From Vibrio toranzoniae (GTDB taxonomy: Bacteria; Pseudomonadota; Gammaproteobacteria; Enterobacterales; Vibrionaceae), in the NCBI RefSeq assembly GCF_024347655.1, contig NZ_AP025514.1:2914001-2978000 (forward strand): a stretch of DNA of 64,000 nt, in the 5' to 3' direction. The position numbers were made by a program, and so were the translations under genes. The notes below the pieces were generated by a model. It did no database searches. It saw only the letters and a list, made by a program, of their open reading frames with translations, and was not told the origin of the DNA. Below are positions 26,077 through 36,022 of the stretch, piece after piece. Position 1 is the first letter of the stretch. Every line of letters begins with the position of its first letter.

Positions 26077-29000
26077 TTAACTCACACGATTCAATACCGC
26101 TCTGAGTTTGAGCGGCTTCACAGGCTTAGCGATAAAACTAAAGCTGTTAGCCTTTATGGCTGCCAACATATCATCGGTTCTATCGGCACTGATGATGACG
26201 CCTTCAAAAGAATCTCCAAGGCGTAGACGACACTGTTGCAACACTTCCAGACCCGTTCGATCATTATCGAGACGATAATCCGAGAAGATCACATCTGGCT
26301 GCCAATCATTCTCTAGGCACTTCAAACTTTCGACTAAGTCGACAGCGGTCTTCACTTCACACCCCCAACGGCCTATCAAGTTCTCCATGCCAACTAAGAT
26401 TTCTCGTTCATTATCGACACATAGTATTTTTAGGTGTTCGATATCGCTAGTGGCCATTGGCGCTGAAACTTGAATAGCCGGAGCCACCTTTTCTGCTCTC
26501 GCTAAGGTAATAGAAAAAACGCTGCCTTGCCCCGGCCATGAGCGCATCGATATTTGATGGCCGAGTACTTGAGCAATACCTTTAGAGATAGCTAACCCTA
26601 AACCCAAACCTTGATCGGCGCGCACTTGGCTACCACGAGTAAACTCTTCAAAGATTTCTTGCTGTTTATCTTCATCAATACCGGTTCCATTATCCCATAC
26701 ATCGATTCGAACCTGACCGTTAATTCGTTTCGCTCCGAGTATCACTTTACCTTCTGGGTTATAACGAAATGCATTGCTCAAAAAATTCTGAATAACACGC
26801 CTTAATAACTTCGGATCAGAGTGAATAAATAGCGACGATGGGACCATCTTAAACTCAATGTTCTGCTGCGTGGCTAGGGCGCTAAACTCGGCATTCAAAT
26901 TGGCTAGTACATCACGCACTGCGATCGCGTGGATGTTGGTTTCTAATTTCCCCGATTCCAATCGAGAGATATCCAGCAGGTCACCAATCAGATCTTCCGC
27001 GGCTCCGAGTGCACTCTCGATATGGGACGAAAGCTGCTTCACTTCTTGATCTTTTGCCATCTCCGAAAGTGACGAAGCAAACAAGCGTGCCGCATTCAAT
27101 GGCTGCATCAAATCGTGGCTTACTGCCGCGAGAAAACGACTCTTAGATTGAGATTCTTGATCAGAGATCTGTGTCGCCTTGACCAAGCGATGGTTAAGTT
27201 TTTCTAATTCTTGAGTTCGCTCGTGTACTCGCCACTCTAAGGTTTCATTAGCATCTTTTAGCGCTTGTTCTGCTTGTCTGAATACCGTGATGTCGGTAAA
27301 GCTCATCACAAAACCACCACTTGGCATCGGATTACCTTGCACTTCAATGACTCGTCCATCGGGGCGAATACGTGAAGAGGTATGTCGAGTACCTTGTTCA
27401 AGGTGATAGACACGACGTCGAACGTGATCTTCTGGGTCACCCGGGCCACATAGACCTTGCTGCGCATTGTGACGAATCACATCTGAAATGGGTCGGCCAA
27501 CTTGAATCAAGCCTGCAGGGAATTCAAACAGTTCTAAATAACGTTGATTCCACGCCACCAACCTCATTTGTTTATCGATCACTGCGATACCTTGGCCAAT
27601 ATGTTCAATCGCACCTTGCAATAAGCCACGGCTGAAATCGTACAGCTCAGAGGCTTCATCAACGATAGTCGCGACCTCTTCAAGCTGCATGTTTCTTCCG
27701 CGCAAAGCCGAAGTAAGTACTAACTTAGCAGAAGAAGCGCCGAACACCCCAGCGAGTACGCGCTCTGCATGTCGGATCAGGCTTGCTGGTGCTTGTTGGT
27801 TAGGAAGCAGCGGCTGTCCGTGTTGCTGCCAATAACTGTGTAAGGCACTTTTCGCACGCTTTCGGCCCACAAAACGCGACGCCAACATCTCTAATTCAGC
27901 CACCGTCACGCGGCTCTGATACAGACTGATGTTCTCATTTTCAGGTAACGGTGTGCCAATAAAAGTGGCTGATTGCAAGCGCTCACTTAGGCTTGGTCTG
28001 GTCGATATCGAGACCACCGAGTAGCACAAGGTATTGAGTAAAATGCTCATCACAATTCCCCAGTTTGAGCTGCTGACACCCCAACTAATCAGCAGTTCAG
28101 GGGGCGTGATGATCCACAGTAGTAAGTTACTTTCACTATCGCCAGCCAGCATACTGGTTTGACTCATCAGGGTAATAAGCCAGATCACCGATCCGACGAG
28201 CAACCCCACATAAACCCCCTTTCGATTTCCGGGGCGCCAATACAAACCACCAATTAATGCTGGAGCAAACTGAGCAATAGCCGCAAACGAAAGAAACCCG
28301 ATCGCTGACAGTGAATGAATGGTATCGAGTGCCTGATAAAACGCCCACGCACCAAGTAAAAGCAATAGGATTAATCCGCGACGAATCACCAACAACAAAC
28401 CAGAAAAATGCTTATGCGTTCTCTGAGTTAGGCGCATACGACGCAACAACAACGGCATCACTAAATCATTCGACACCATGATCGCTAATGCGATAGTCGA
28501 TACGATCACCATCCCACTCGCAGCTGATGTGCCGCCCAGAAAAGCGAGCAAAGCAACGTGGTTCGCTCCCACCGCCATTGGCACACTTATCACATAGGTA
28601 TCTGCTGGCATGTTGGTGAGTAACCCCTGACCGGCCCAGGCAATGGGTAGTACAAACAACCCCATCAAGATCAAGTAAACCGGAAATAACCAACGTGCTG
28701 TGTGTAAATCCTGAGGGCGTTCGTTCTCCACAACCATGGTATGAAACTGACGCGGTAAACAAACAATCGCCAACATGGTCAAAACGGTATGAATGACTAA
28801 GGTAGGAATATTGGGGGATTCATACGTGGATGCAGCAACATCAAGCAAGTCAATTTTATCGTGACTCATCGCCAGATAAATAATAAACAAGCCGACAATC
28901 AAGAATGCCGCAAGCTTAACAATAGATTCAAACGCCACAGCCATCATCATACCGCGGTGATGTTCTGTGTTATCGATGTGCCGGGTACCAAACAGCATGG

Positions 29001-29508
29001 TAAAAATGGCCAATGCACCGACCACAAACCAAGAAACGTGATAGTCCTGATAGCCAAAATCAGTGGCTAGGTTTGGCGCAACAATATCCAATCCCATGGT
29101 AATGCCACGAAGTTGCAGTGCGATATAAGGAAGGATACCCACCACAGCAATAATGGTGACAGCAACGGCTAAGCCTTGAGATTTTCCGTAGCGAGCCGCG
29201 ATAAAGTCGGCAATAGAAGTGATGTGCTCGCGCTTCGCAATAAGGATCAGCCGAGCTAAGATCCGCCACCCCAACGTAAACACTAAAATGGGGGCGAGAT
29301 AGATAGGAAGAAAAGACCAAGGATTATCACTCGCCTGCCCGACCGTTCCATAAAACGTCCAAGAGGTACAATACACCGCAATGGAGAGACTATAAATCCA
29401 TGGGCGCCAACGCGAAAGCCAACGCACCTGTCGGTCTCCATACCAAGCGATCAGAAATAACACGCCCAAATAGGCTAAAGAGACTGGAATTACTATCCAT
29501 CCTTGCAT
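26077..29508 (-). CDS. crbS: Transporter-fused hybrid histidine kinase CrbS
   Basis: CrbS senses an acetate-related signal and phosphorylates CrbR to switch on acetate use. The 1143-aa product combines a sodium:solute-symporter-like membrane domain (about the first 480 residues, twelve to thirteen helices), a linker, a PAS domain (about 620-730), a coiled coil, a HisKA domain with the H-box VSHDLMQPLNAARLF, an ATPase domain (NFLSNAFRYN, DNGTGIDED, GLGLGLAIS), and a C-terminal receiver with DVIFSDYRLDNDRTG. I chose the Met at 29508 (AAAAAGGG ribosome site) because the earlier Met at 29529 directly abuts a terminator T run. Domain order is that of Vibrio CrbS. Confidence 0.88.
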   Translation of the reverse strand: MQGWIVIPVSLAYLGVLFLIAWYGDRQVRWLSRWRPWIYSLSIAVYCTSWTFYGTVGQASDNPWSFLPIYLAPILVFTLGWRILARLILIAKREHITSIADFIAARYGKSQGLAVAVTIIAVVGILPYIALQLRGITMGLDIVAPNLATDFGYQDYHVSWFVVGALAIFTMLFGTRHIDNTEHHRGMMMAVAFESIVKLAAFLIVGLFIIYLAMSHDKIDLLDVAASTYESPNIPTLVIHTVLTMLAIVCLPRQFHTMVVENERPQDLHTARWLFPVYLILMGLFVLPIAWAGQGLLTNMPADTYVISVPMAVGANHVALLAFLGGTSAASGMVIVSTIALAIMVSNDLVMPLLLRRMRLTQRTHKHFSGLLLVIRRGLILLLLLGAWAFYQALDTIHSLSAIGFLSFAAIAQFAPALIGGLYWRPGNRKGVYVGLLVGSVIWLITLMSQTSMLAGDSESNLLLWIITPPELLISWGVSSSNWGIVMSILLNTLCYSVVSISTRPSLSERLQSATFIGTPLPENENISLYQSRVTVAELEMLASRFVGRKRAKSALHSYWQQHGQPLLPNQQAPASLIRHAERVLAGVFGASSAKLVLTSALRGRNMQLEEVATIVDEASELYDFSRGLLQGAIEHIGQGIAVIDKQMRLVAWNQRYLELFEFPAGLIQVGRPISDVIRHNAQQGLCGPGDPEDHVRRRVYHLEQGTRHTSSRIRPDGRVIEVQGNPMPSGGFVMSFTDITVFRQAEQALKDANETLEWRVHERTQELEKLNHRLVKATQISDQESQSKSRFLAAVSHDLMQPLNAARLFASSLSEMAKDQEVKQLSSHIESALGAAEDLIGDLLDISRLESGKLETNIHAIAVRDVLANLNAEFSALATQQNIEFKMVPSSLFIHSDPKLLRRVIQNFLSNAFRYNPEGKVILGAKRINGQVRIDVWDNGTGIDEDKQQEIFEEFTRGSQVRADQGLGLGLAISKGIAQVLGHQISMRSWPGQGSVFSITLARAEKVAPAIQVSAPMATSDIEHLKILCVDNEREILVGMENLIGRWGCEVKTAVDLVESLKCLENDWQPDVIFSDYRLDNDRTGLEVLQQCRLRLGDSFEGVIISADRTDDMLAAIKANSFSFIAKPVKPLKLRAVLNRVS

Positions 29509-29531
29509 TAACAACCCTTTTTCATCCATAA

Positions 29532-29558
29532 AAAAACCTCTCCATAAGGGAGAGGTTT
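29532..29558 (-). terminator. Terminator in front of crbS
   Basis: On the minus strand a 10-bp stem (AAACCTCTCC/GGAGAGGTTT) with a 5-base loop runs into seven T. It lies between the upstream MFS gene and crbS and almost touches the possible crbS start codons. Confidence 0.85.
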
Positions 29559-29637
29559 CATTTAACTAAGGATGCACCATTAACTCAATCGCATCACTTA
29601 AATTCTGTGCTTTGGGCTTTAATAATGTACTTCGCCA

Positions 29638-30828
29638 CTAACTTTTTGCTTCAGATTGTTCAGACCCAATTTGATTAACTTCAACAACCGAGCTTCTTTC
29701 ATCAAGCTTAATAAATAACGCAAGAGCCCCCATCGCAGCCATACCCCAGAAAATATTAGCCCCCCATAACTCATAGCCCCAGCCACTCAACGTTGTCATT
29801 AGAGCAATAAACGCCCCCAATGGAATGGCGTTATAAAGCGCTTGTAAAGCCACCATTTTGTTTTGCTCTTCAGACTGAATGTACTGAATCGCCGCAATAT
29901 GAGCCATTGCGAATGTCACGCCGTGCAACAGTTGAACCAAAATCAAAGCACCAATTGCCGTAGTCGATGCCGTAATTCCCCAACGAGCCATCACCCCTAT
30001 TGCCGCGACCACAAAAAGAGTGCGCAGTGACCAACCAGAAAATAAGCGCTTACTTAAAGCAAACACAGCCACCTCTGCAACAACACCTAGGCTCCACAAA
30101 TAACCGATGATCGCCTCTGAGTGCCCTGCTTCTTTCCAATAAATCGCACTAAAGCTGTAATAAGCCGCATGGCTACCTTGCAACAACGCCATCAAGGCTA
30201 AGAATTTCACCACTGACGACTCACGTAGTAACTCTCCTAACTTCGGTCGCACCGTTTGTTGCTCAGATTGCGTGACTGGCATCACGTTAGGGCTTCTCAT
30301 CGCCAACACCAGTGACAACAACACGCCCGCAAGTGCTGTATACAAAATCATGTCTGTACCAAATTCAGCAACCAGATAGCCAACCACTGTAGAGCCCGCG
30401 ATAAAGGCAATCGAACCCCATAATCGAGTACGCCCGTAATCAAGCATTTTTAGGCGGCTGTAATGATTCGCCATGGCGTCAGACAACGGAATAATTGGGC
30501 CACAACATAGATTGAATAATACCGTGGCTAGCAACATCAGCAGAAAGCTGCCACCGGTGAAGAAGTGGAAACCGACAAACAAGAGCGCGGCAAAACTCAG
30601 ACAACGCAGAGCTGGCATTAAGTGCTCCACTTTATGGATGCGCGGCGTAATCACTAGGTTTGCAACACAACGCGTCGCAAAGCCGATACCAATTAAAACC
30701 CCAATATCACCAGCCGAGACGCCTTGATCTTCAAACCACAACGCCCAAAATGGCAAATAAACACCATAGGCAAAAAAGAAACCAAGGAAATACTGGGAAA
30801 TCCAACCATAAGGTGAAGGGCTAAACAT
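29638..30828 (-). CDS. MFS transporter, HcaT/3-phenylpropionate type
   Basis: This is a twelve-helix major-facilitator permease of the HcaT-like (nucleoside/phenylpropionate) group. Segments such as YGRTRLWGSIAFI, the conserved region after helix 4, and LHGVTFAMAHIAAIQY in the second half support the family. The substrate is unknown. I chose the Met at 30828 (MFSPSPYGWISQYF) because HcaT proteins start right at the first helix; the frame stays open 35 codons further and would include an extra helix. The product is 396 aa. It diverges from the CBS/DUF294 gene and precedes crbS. Confidence 0.78.
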   Translation of the reverse strand: MFSPSPYGWISQYFLGFFFAYGVYLPFWALWFEDQGVSAGDIGVLIGIGFATRCVANLVITPRIHKVEHLMPALRCLSFAALLFVGFHFFTGGSFLLMLLATVLFNLCCGPIIPLSDAMANHYSRLKMLDYGRTRLWGSIAFIAGSTVVGYLVAEFGTDMILYTALAGVLLSLVLAMRSPNVMPVTQSEQQTVRPKLGELLRESSVVKFLALMALLQGSHAAYYSFSAIYWKEAGHSEAIIGYLWSLGVVAEVAVFALSKRLFSGWSLRTLFVVAAIGVMARWGITASTTAIGALILVQLLHGVTFAMAHIAAIQYIQSEEQNKMVALQALYNAIPLGAFIALMTTLSGWGYELWGANIFWGMAAMGALALFIKLDERSSVVEVNQIGSEQSEAKS

Positions 30829-31062
30829 AAATAACCTATAAAGTGTATGGAAAAAGGCAGCACCAATTATGCCTATCTCGCATACAATGAAAAAGGGAAT
30901 TATTACTAAGATAGCGTTCCCATATTGACTCAACTCGTCACTTCACTCTCCAGCAAAATCATACTTCAACCGAGAACTGCATTTGCGTTTAGACTAAAGT
31001 CGTCTGGAGGTTCGCTGGTAATTTGTCAGACTGAAAAGAGATTCCTAATTCTTTCGATGTTT

Positions 31063-32886
31063 ATGCCTGATAAATTTAATATGCAGCACCCACCCTTCGA
31101 TAGCCTGTCCGATACAGAACAGCTAACGCTGCGATCAGCATTAGATGTGGTTTACTACCGAACACACGAAGTGATATTGGAGGCCGACCGACCAAGTCGT
31201 CATTTGCATATTCTTATTAAAGGGGCTGTTGAAGAACGAGCCAGCAGCGATGGGGAAATCTACGCGCACTATGCCAATGACGATATTTTTGATGTCCGTA
31301 GCCAGTTTGAGTCTCATACCAAGCACCAATATGTCGCGCTTGAAGATACCTTAAGTTATTTGCTGCCAACCGATGTATTCCTTGAGCTTTACCATGCCAA
31401 CGGCCAATTTTCGGCTTATTTTGATAGCAACCTATCGACCCGAAAAGCACTGATTGAAGCCGCTCAACAGCAACAGAATCTTGCCGAGTTCATACTGACC
31501 AAAGTAGACGACTCTATTTATCACCCACCGCTAATATTGGAACCAACCCAGCCGATTAACCAAGTCACTCAAACCCTAAAAGAACAGGGATTAGATTCGG
31601 CCTTAGTCCACCTAGATCATCAACTCAATACTTTTGGAACATCATCTATTTTCCCGTATGCCATCGTCACTCGGACCAATTTATTGCATGCTGTGATGCT
31701 CGACAATCGCCCGCTCGATAGCGCAGTTGGCGAGATAGCTACTTTCCCAGTGTTGCACGTTAACCAAGGTGACTTCTTGTTCAATGCCATGATTACTATG
31801 ACCAGAAACAAGGTGAAAAGGCTGATGGTTTGTGATGACCAAAATGCTGTGGGTATGTTGGACATGACGCAGATTCTCAGTGCGTTCTCGACTCACTCGC
31901 ACGTGCTGACTTTGCGAATCGCGCGAGCCACCAACATTGAAGAATTGGCCATGGCTTCTAACAAACAGCGTCAACTGGTCGAGAGCTTGCTCAGTAACGG
32001 GATTCGCACACGCTTTATCATGGAGCTGATTTCTGCTGTTAATGAACAGATCATAGAGAAGGCGTTTGAGTTGGTTATCCCACCCGCATTGCATAATCAT
32101 TGCTGCTTAATCGTGTTGGGCTCAGAAGGGCGTGGAGAGCAAATTCTCAAAACCGATCAAGACAACGCTCTGATTATTCAAGATGGTTTGGAGTGGCATC
32201 AATGCCAAAGTGCCATGAACGACCTCACCCACACATTGCAGCAATTGGGCTATCCACTCTGCCCTGGCAACGTGATGGTCAACAATCCGAAATGGGTACA
32301 CTCACAGCAAGAATGGAAACACATCCTCACAAGTTGGGTGAAGAAAGCCTCTCCCGATAGCGTGATGGAGGTTGCGATTATGGCGGATGCGCACGCCGTC
32401 GCGGGTAATAGAGAATTATTAAAACCGGTGAAACAGCACCTCAGTGATTTAATGCTAGGACAGGAATTAATTCTGACCGAGTTCTGCCGTCCAGCCCTGA
32501 ACTTTTCAGTTCCCTTGACCCTGTTTGGTAACGTGAAACAGTCCAAATCAGGGCTCGACATCAAACAAGGCGGTATTTTCCCTATCGTGCATGGCATTAG
32601 AGCACTCTGTCTTGAACACGGCGTGACCGTAAACAACACCTTTGAGCGCATTGAACAGCTAGTCAGCAAGAATGTACTAGAGCAAAGCACAGCCGATAAC
32701 CTCGGTGAAGCGCTCAAACAGTTCTTTAAGTGGCGTTTGGCCCAACGACTATCGCAACAGCACAGCAGCAATAAGATCAACATTAAATTGATGGATCGAG
32801 CAGACAGAGATTTGCTGCGTCATAGCCTGCATGTCGTTAAAAAGTTCAAGCAATGGCTCGGCTATCACTATCAGATACGGGATTAG
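31063..32886 (+). CDS. cNMP/CBS/DUF294 nucleotidyltransferase-like signalling protein
   Basis: This cytoplasmic protein of about 607 aa has an N-terminal cyclic-nucleotide-binding-like domain (to about 125), a pair of CBS domains (about 150-270), and a DUF294 nucleotidyltransferase-like domain with GSEGRGEQILKTDQDNALI, where a Gly-Ser and two Asp mark the active site. A C-terminal helical domain follows. Such proteins are standard members of CrbS/acs loci in Vibrio and probably signal energy or nucleotide state. Three Met are near the start (31057, 31063, 31081); none has a good ribosome site, so the start is uncertain. The exonuclease gene follows after 11 bases. Confidence 0.82.
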   Translation: MPDKFNMQHPPFDSLSDTEQLTLRSALDVVYYRTHEVILEADRPSRHLHILIKGAVEERASSDGEIYAHYANDDIFDVRSQFESHTKHQYVALEDTLSYLLPTDVFLELYHANGQFSAYFDSNLSTRKALIEAAQQQQNLAEFILTKVDDSIYHPPLILEPTQPINQVTQTLKEQGLDSALVHLDHQLNTFGTSSIFPYAIVTRTNLLHAVMLDNRPLDSAVGEIATFPVLHVNQGDFLFNAMITMTRNKVKRLMVCDDQNAVGMLDMTQILSAFSTHSHVLTLRIARATNIEELAMASNKQRQLVESLLSNGIRTRFIMELISAVNEQIIEKAFELVIPPALHNHCCLIVLGSEGRGEQILKTDQDNALIIQDGLEWHQCQSAMNDLTHTLQQLGYPLCPGNVMVNNPKWVHSQQEWKHILTSWVKKASPDSVMEVAIMADAHAVAGNRELLKPVKQHLSDLMLGQELILTEFCRPALNFSVPLTLFGNVKQSKSGLDIKQGGIFPIVHGIRALCLEHGVTVNNTFERIEQLVSKNVLEQSTADNLGEALKQFFKWRLAQRLSQQHSSNKINIKLMDRADRDLLRHSLHVVKKFKQWLGYHYQIRD

Positions 32887-32897
32887 ACGACTGAACG

Positions 32898-33530
32898 ATG
32901 AATAGACTGGTTCGCTATTACTGGCATTACAAGCTCAAAGACTCTCCGTATCAGCCTCTGTTTGCTGCGCCTGTTTTTCATGAATATGTATCACTCGACT
33001 GTGAAACCACCAGCCTCGACCCTAATCAGGCGGAATTAGTCACTATTGCCGCGACCAAGATCATCGGTAACCGAATCATTACCAGCCAACCTTTTGAAGT
33101 TCGACTACGAGCACCTCAATCGCTCGATTGCAATTCCATAAAAATCCACCGTATTCGCCATCAAGATCTTAAGCACGGCATTGAAGAAAAACAGGCTTTA
33201 ATCGAGCTACTGAACTTCATCGGTAATAGACCTTTAGTCGGCTATCACATCCGCTATGATAAAAAGATTCTCGACCGCGCCTGTTTAAAACAGCTTGGAT
33301 TTCCGCTGCCTAACCGATTAGTCGAAGTGAGCCAACTTTATCAAGACACACTCGAAAGACAGCTGCCTAATGCCTATTTCGATCTCAGTATGGACGCCAT
33401 CTGTCGTCAGCTCGATTTGCCTATCTCCACCAATAAACATGATGCATTACAAGACGCTATCTCTGCTGCACTGATCTTTATTCGTCTAAAACACGGTGCT
33501 CTACCTCGCTTCAACTCCTCTTATTCTTAA
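32898..33530 (+). CDS. DnaQ-like 3'-5' exonuclease
   Basis: This 210-aa protein belongs to the DEDDh exonuclease superfamily related to the proofreading subunit of DNA polymerase III. Exo motifs are visible: SLDCETTSLDP (first Asp and Glu, about 33-43), HRIRHQDL, GYHIRYDKKILDRAC with the second-site Asp, and NKHDALQDAIS with the catalytic His and Asp near the C-terminus. It lacks the polymerase-binding tail of true DnaQ. It is co-transcribed with the CBS/DUF294 gene and lies before acs, as in other Vibrio acetate loci. Why an exonuclease belongs here is not clear. Confidence 0.85.
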   Translation: MNRLVRYYWHYKLKDSPYQPLFAAPVFHEYVSLDCETTSLDPNQAELVTIAATKIIGNRIITSQPFEVRLRAPQSLDCNSIKIHRIRHQDLKHGIEEKQALIELLNFIGNRPLVGYHIRYDKKILDRACLKQLGFPLPNRLVEVSQLYQDTLERQLPNAYFDLSMDAICRQLDLPISTNKHDALQDAISAALIFIRLKHGALPRFNSSYS

Positions 33531-33746
33531 TTCAACTAGTGCATTTCCACATAGAGAGCAATCTCGCAAAAATGAACTTAACTCGCTATTTTGTAAGTAG
33601 AAAGCAGCATCTCATCCTAAAGTCTAATTGTGGAAATCATCGTCCTAGCTGAGAGTGATAACACAGACAGTCCTGTAATAGACTTAGAAACTGAACACAA
33701 AGGAAGTTGCCAGTTCATTAGGAATGTAGGCACAAGGAGAGATACA

Positions 33747-35696
33747 ATGAGTGAAGCCCACGTTTATCCGGTAAAAGAAAATATTAAATCAACCACACAC
33801 GCGGATAATGACACTTACCTAGCCATGTACCAGCAATCTGTTTCTGACCCTGAAGGCTTTTGGGGTGAACACGGAAAAATCGTTGATTGGATTAAGCCTT
33901 TCACACAAGTAAAAAATACCTCTTTCGACCCTGGCCACATCGACATCCGCTGGTTTGAAGATGGCACGCTTAACGTTTCGGCTAACTGTATCGACCGCCA
34001 TCTTGCTGAGCGCGGTGATGAAGTCGCTATCATCTGGGAAGGCGATGACCCTGCTGATGATAAAACCCTAACCTTTAACGAACTACACAAAGAAGTGTGC
34101 CTGTTTTCAAATGCTCTAAAAGAGCAAGGCGTACGCAAAGGTGATGTGGTTTGTTTATACATGCCAATGGTGCCTGAAGCGGCAGTTGCTATGCTGGCGT
34201 GTACCCGTATCGGTGCGGTTCACACGGTAGTATTTGGTGGTTTCTCACCAGAAGCACTGTCTGGTCGTATTATCGATTCAAACTCTAAAGTCGTGATCAC
34301 TGCCGATGAAGGCGTGCGTGGCGGCCGCGCGGTTCCACTGAAGAAAAATGTTGATGAAGCACTGACGAATCCTGAAGTGAAAAACATCGAGAAGGTTGTC
34401 GTATTCAAACGCACTGGCGGTGATGTTGCTTGGCATGAACACCGTGATGTGTGGTGGCATGATGCTATCGCAAACGTATCGGCAGATTGCCCACCAGAAG
34501 AGATGAACGCAGAAGACCCACTATTCATCCTTTATACGTCAGGATCTACGGGCAAACCTAAGGGTGTTATGCACACCACAGGTGGCTACCTAGTATATGC
34601 AGCAATGACCTTCAAATACGTATTCGACTACCAAGAAGGCGAGACTTTCTGGTGTACTGCGGATGTGGGGTGGATTACCGGCCACACCTACCTTGTTTAC
34701 GGACCGCTTGCCAATGGTGCAAAAACCATTCTGTTTGAAGGCGTGCCGAACTACCCGAACACTAACCGCATGAGCGAAGTGGTCGATAAGCACCAAGTTA
34801 ATATTCTTTATACTGCACCAACGGCGATTCGTGCGCTGATGGCGAAAGGTAACGAAGCCGTTGAAGGTACTTCTCGTGACAGCCTAAGAATCATGGGCTC
34901 CGTAGGTGAGCCTATCAACCCAGAAGCGTGGGAGTGGTACTACAAAACGATTGGTAATGAGCAATCTCCAATTGTCGATACTTGGTGGCAAACAGAAACG
35001 GGCGGCATCTTAATCGCACCACTACCGGGCGCAACCGATCTAAAGCCGGGTTCGGCGACTCGCCCATTCTTCGGTGTGCAACCAGCGCTTGTCGACAACA
35101 TGGGTAACATCATTGAGGGCGCGACTGACGGCAACCTTGTGATTCTTGACTCTTGGCCAGGCCAAATGCGTACTGTCCATGGCGATCATGATCGTTTTGA
35201 ACAGACTTACTTCTCTACTTTTAAAGGCATGTACTTTACCAGTGATGGTGCTCGTCGTGATGAAGACGGTTACTACTGGATCACTGGCCGTGTGGATGAC
35301 GTGCTTAATGTATCTGGTCACCGTATGGGTACCGCTGAGATTGAATCGGCTCTAGTGGCGTTCGACAAAATTGCAGAGGCAGCGATTGTCGGTATTCCTC
35401 ACGATATTAAAGGCCAAGCCATTTATGCTTATATCACCCTTAATGATGGTGAGTTTCCAACCGCAGAGCTACACAAAGAAGTGAAAGATTGGGTACGTAA
35501 AGAGATTGGCCCAATCGCAACACCCGACGTACTGCATTGGACAGACTCTTTGCCAAAAACTCGTTCGGGTAAAATCATGCGTCGTATCCTACGTAAGATA
35601 GCCACAGGTGATACGGGTAACTTAGGTGATACTTCGACACTGGCAGATCCTGGTGTGGTAGATAAGCTCATCGCCGAGAAAGCCGAACTGGCATAA
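33747..35696 (+). CDS. acs: Acetyl-CoA synthetase
   Basis: Acs makes acetyl-CoA from acetate, ATP and CoA through acetyl-AMP, the scavenging arm of the acetate switch. The 649-aa protein has the AMP-binding P-loop [17 protein letters not shown], the TWWQTETGG motif, the [25 protein letters not shown] hinge region, and the C-terminal [11 protein letters not shown] whose Lys is the acetylation site in other Acs proteins. I chose the ATG at 33747, with an AAGGAG site eight bases upstream; the frame is open 39 codons further from a GTG but without such a site. It is the presumed main target of CrbR. Confidence 0.97.
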   Translation: MSEAHVYPVKENIKSTTHADNDTYLAMYQQSVSDPEGFWGEHGKIVDWIKPFTQVKNTSFDPGHIDIRWFEDGTLNVSANCIDRHLAERGDEVAIIWEGDDPADDKTLTFNELHKEVCLFSNALKEQGVRKGDVVCLYMPMVPEAAVAMLACTRIGAVHTVVFGGFSPEALSGRIIDSNSKVVITADEGVRGGRAVPLKKNVDEALTNPEVKNIEKVVVFKRTGGDVAWHEHRDVWWHDAIANVSADCPPEEMNAEDPLFILYTSGSTGKPKGVMHTTGGYLVYAAMTFKYVFDYQEGETFWCTADVGWITGHTYLVYGPLANGAKTILFEGVPNYPNTNRMSEVVDKHQVNILYTAPTAIRALMAKGNEAVEGTSRDSLRIMGSVGEPINPEAWEWYYKTIGNEQSPIVDTWWQTETGGILIAPLPGATDLKPGSATRPFFGVQPALVDNMGNIIEGATDGNLVILDSWPGQMRTVHGDHDRFEQTYFSTFKGMYFTSDGARRDEDGYYWITGRVDDVLNVSGHRMGTAEIESALVAFDKIAEAAIVGIPHDIKGQAIYAYITLNDGEFPTAELHKEVKDWVRKEIGPIATPDVLHWTDSLPKTRSGKIMRRILRKIATGDTGNLGDTSTLADPGVVDKLIAEKAELA

Positions 35697-35745
35697 TCAT
35701 CAACCAGTCACATCAGCTAATTACTGTTTAAAACAGGTTCATCCT

Positions 35746-35773
35746 AAACCGTCACCTATGTGGCGGTTTTTTT
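35746..35773 (+). terminator. Terminator after acs
   Basis: CCGTCAC and GTGGCGG pair (one T-G pair) around a 4-base loop and are followed by seven T, about 50 bases after the stop codon. Confidence 0.85.
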
Positions 35774-35906
35774 ATGGCTGATCTTGATCTCAAATATCCT
35801 GCCCCAAATTAAGGCTAAGGCGCTTTTTTGTTAAGTTGGTAACAATTCCATGTTGTATCAATAGGAGATTAGACCAGTAAATTGCTGCGATTTGCGCTGA
35901 ATTAGC

Positions 35907-35966
35907 TATAATCTGGTTCTAATTTTTAAATTTGGGTTTTCCTTACTGGAAATTAACCCCAAATTT
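35907..35966 (+). promoter_or_regulatory. aroQ-accBC promoter and leader hairpin
   Basis: A perfect TATAAT lies at 35907-35912 with a weak -35. About ten bases after the expected start, AAATTTGGG (35928-35936) pairs with CCCAAATTT (35958-35966), with an inner TTTCC/GGAAA stem. No strong T run follows. It is a leader hairpin of unknown role, 57 bases before aroQ. Confidence 0.55.
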
Positions 35967-36022
35967 TCAATAAAATGGCAACATTCACGTTCGTAATCAC
36001 GATAAAGGAAGATAGCCCCATA

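Noticed and set aside
33630..33746. A 39-codon N-terminal extension of acs.
   Set aside because: It starts at GTG without a ribosome site, and the family start with AAGGAG lies at 33747.
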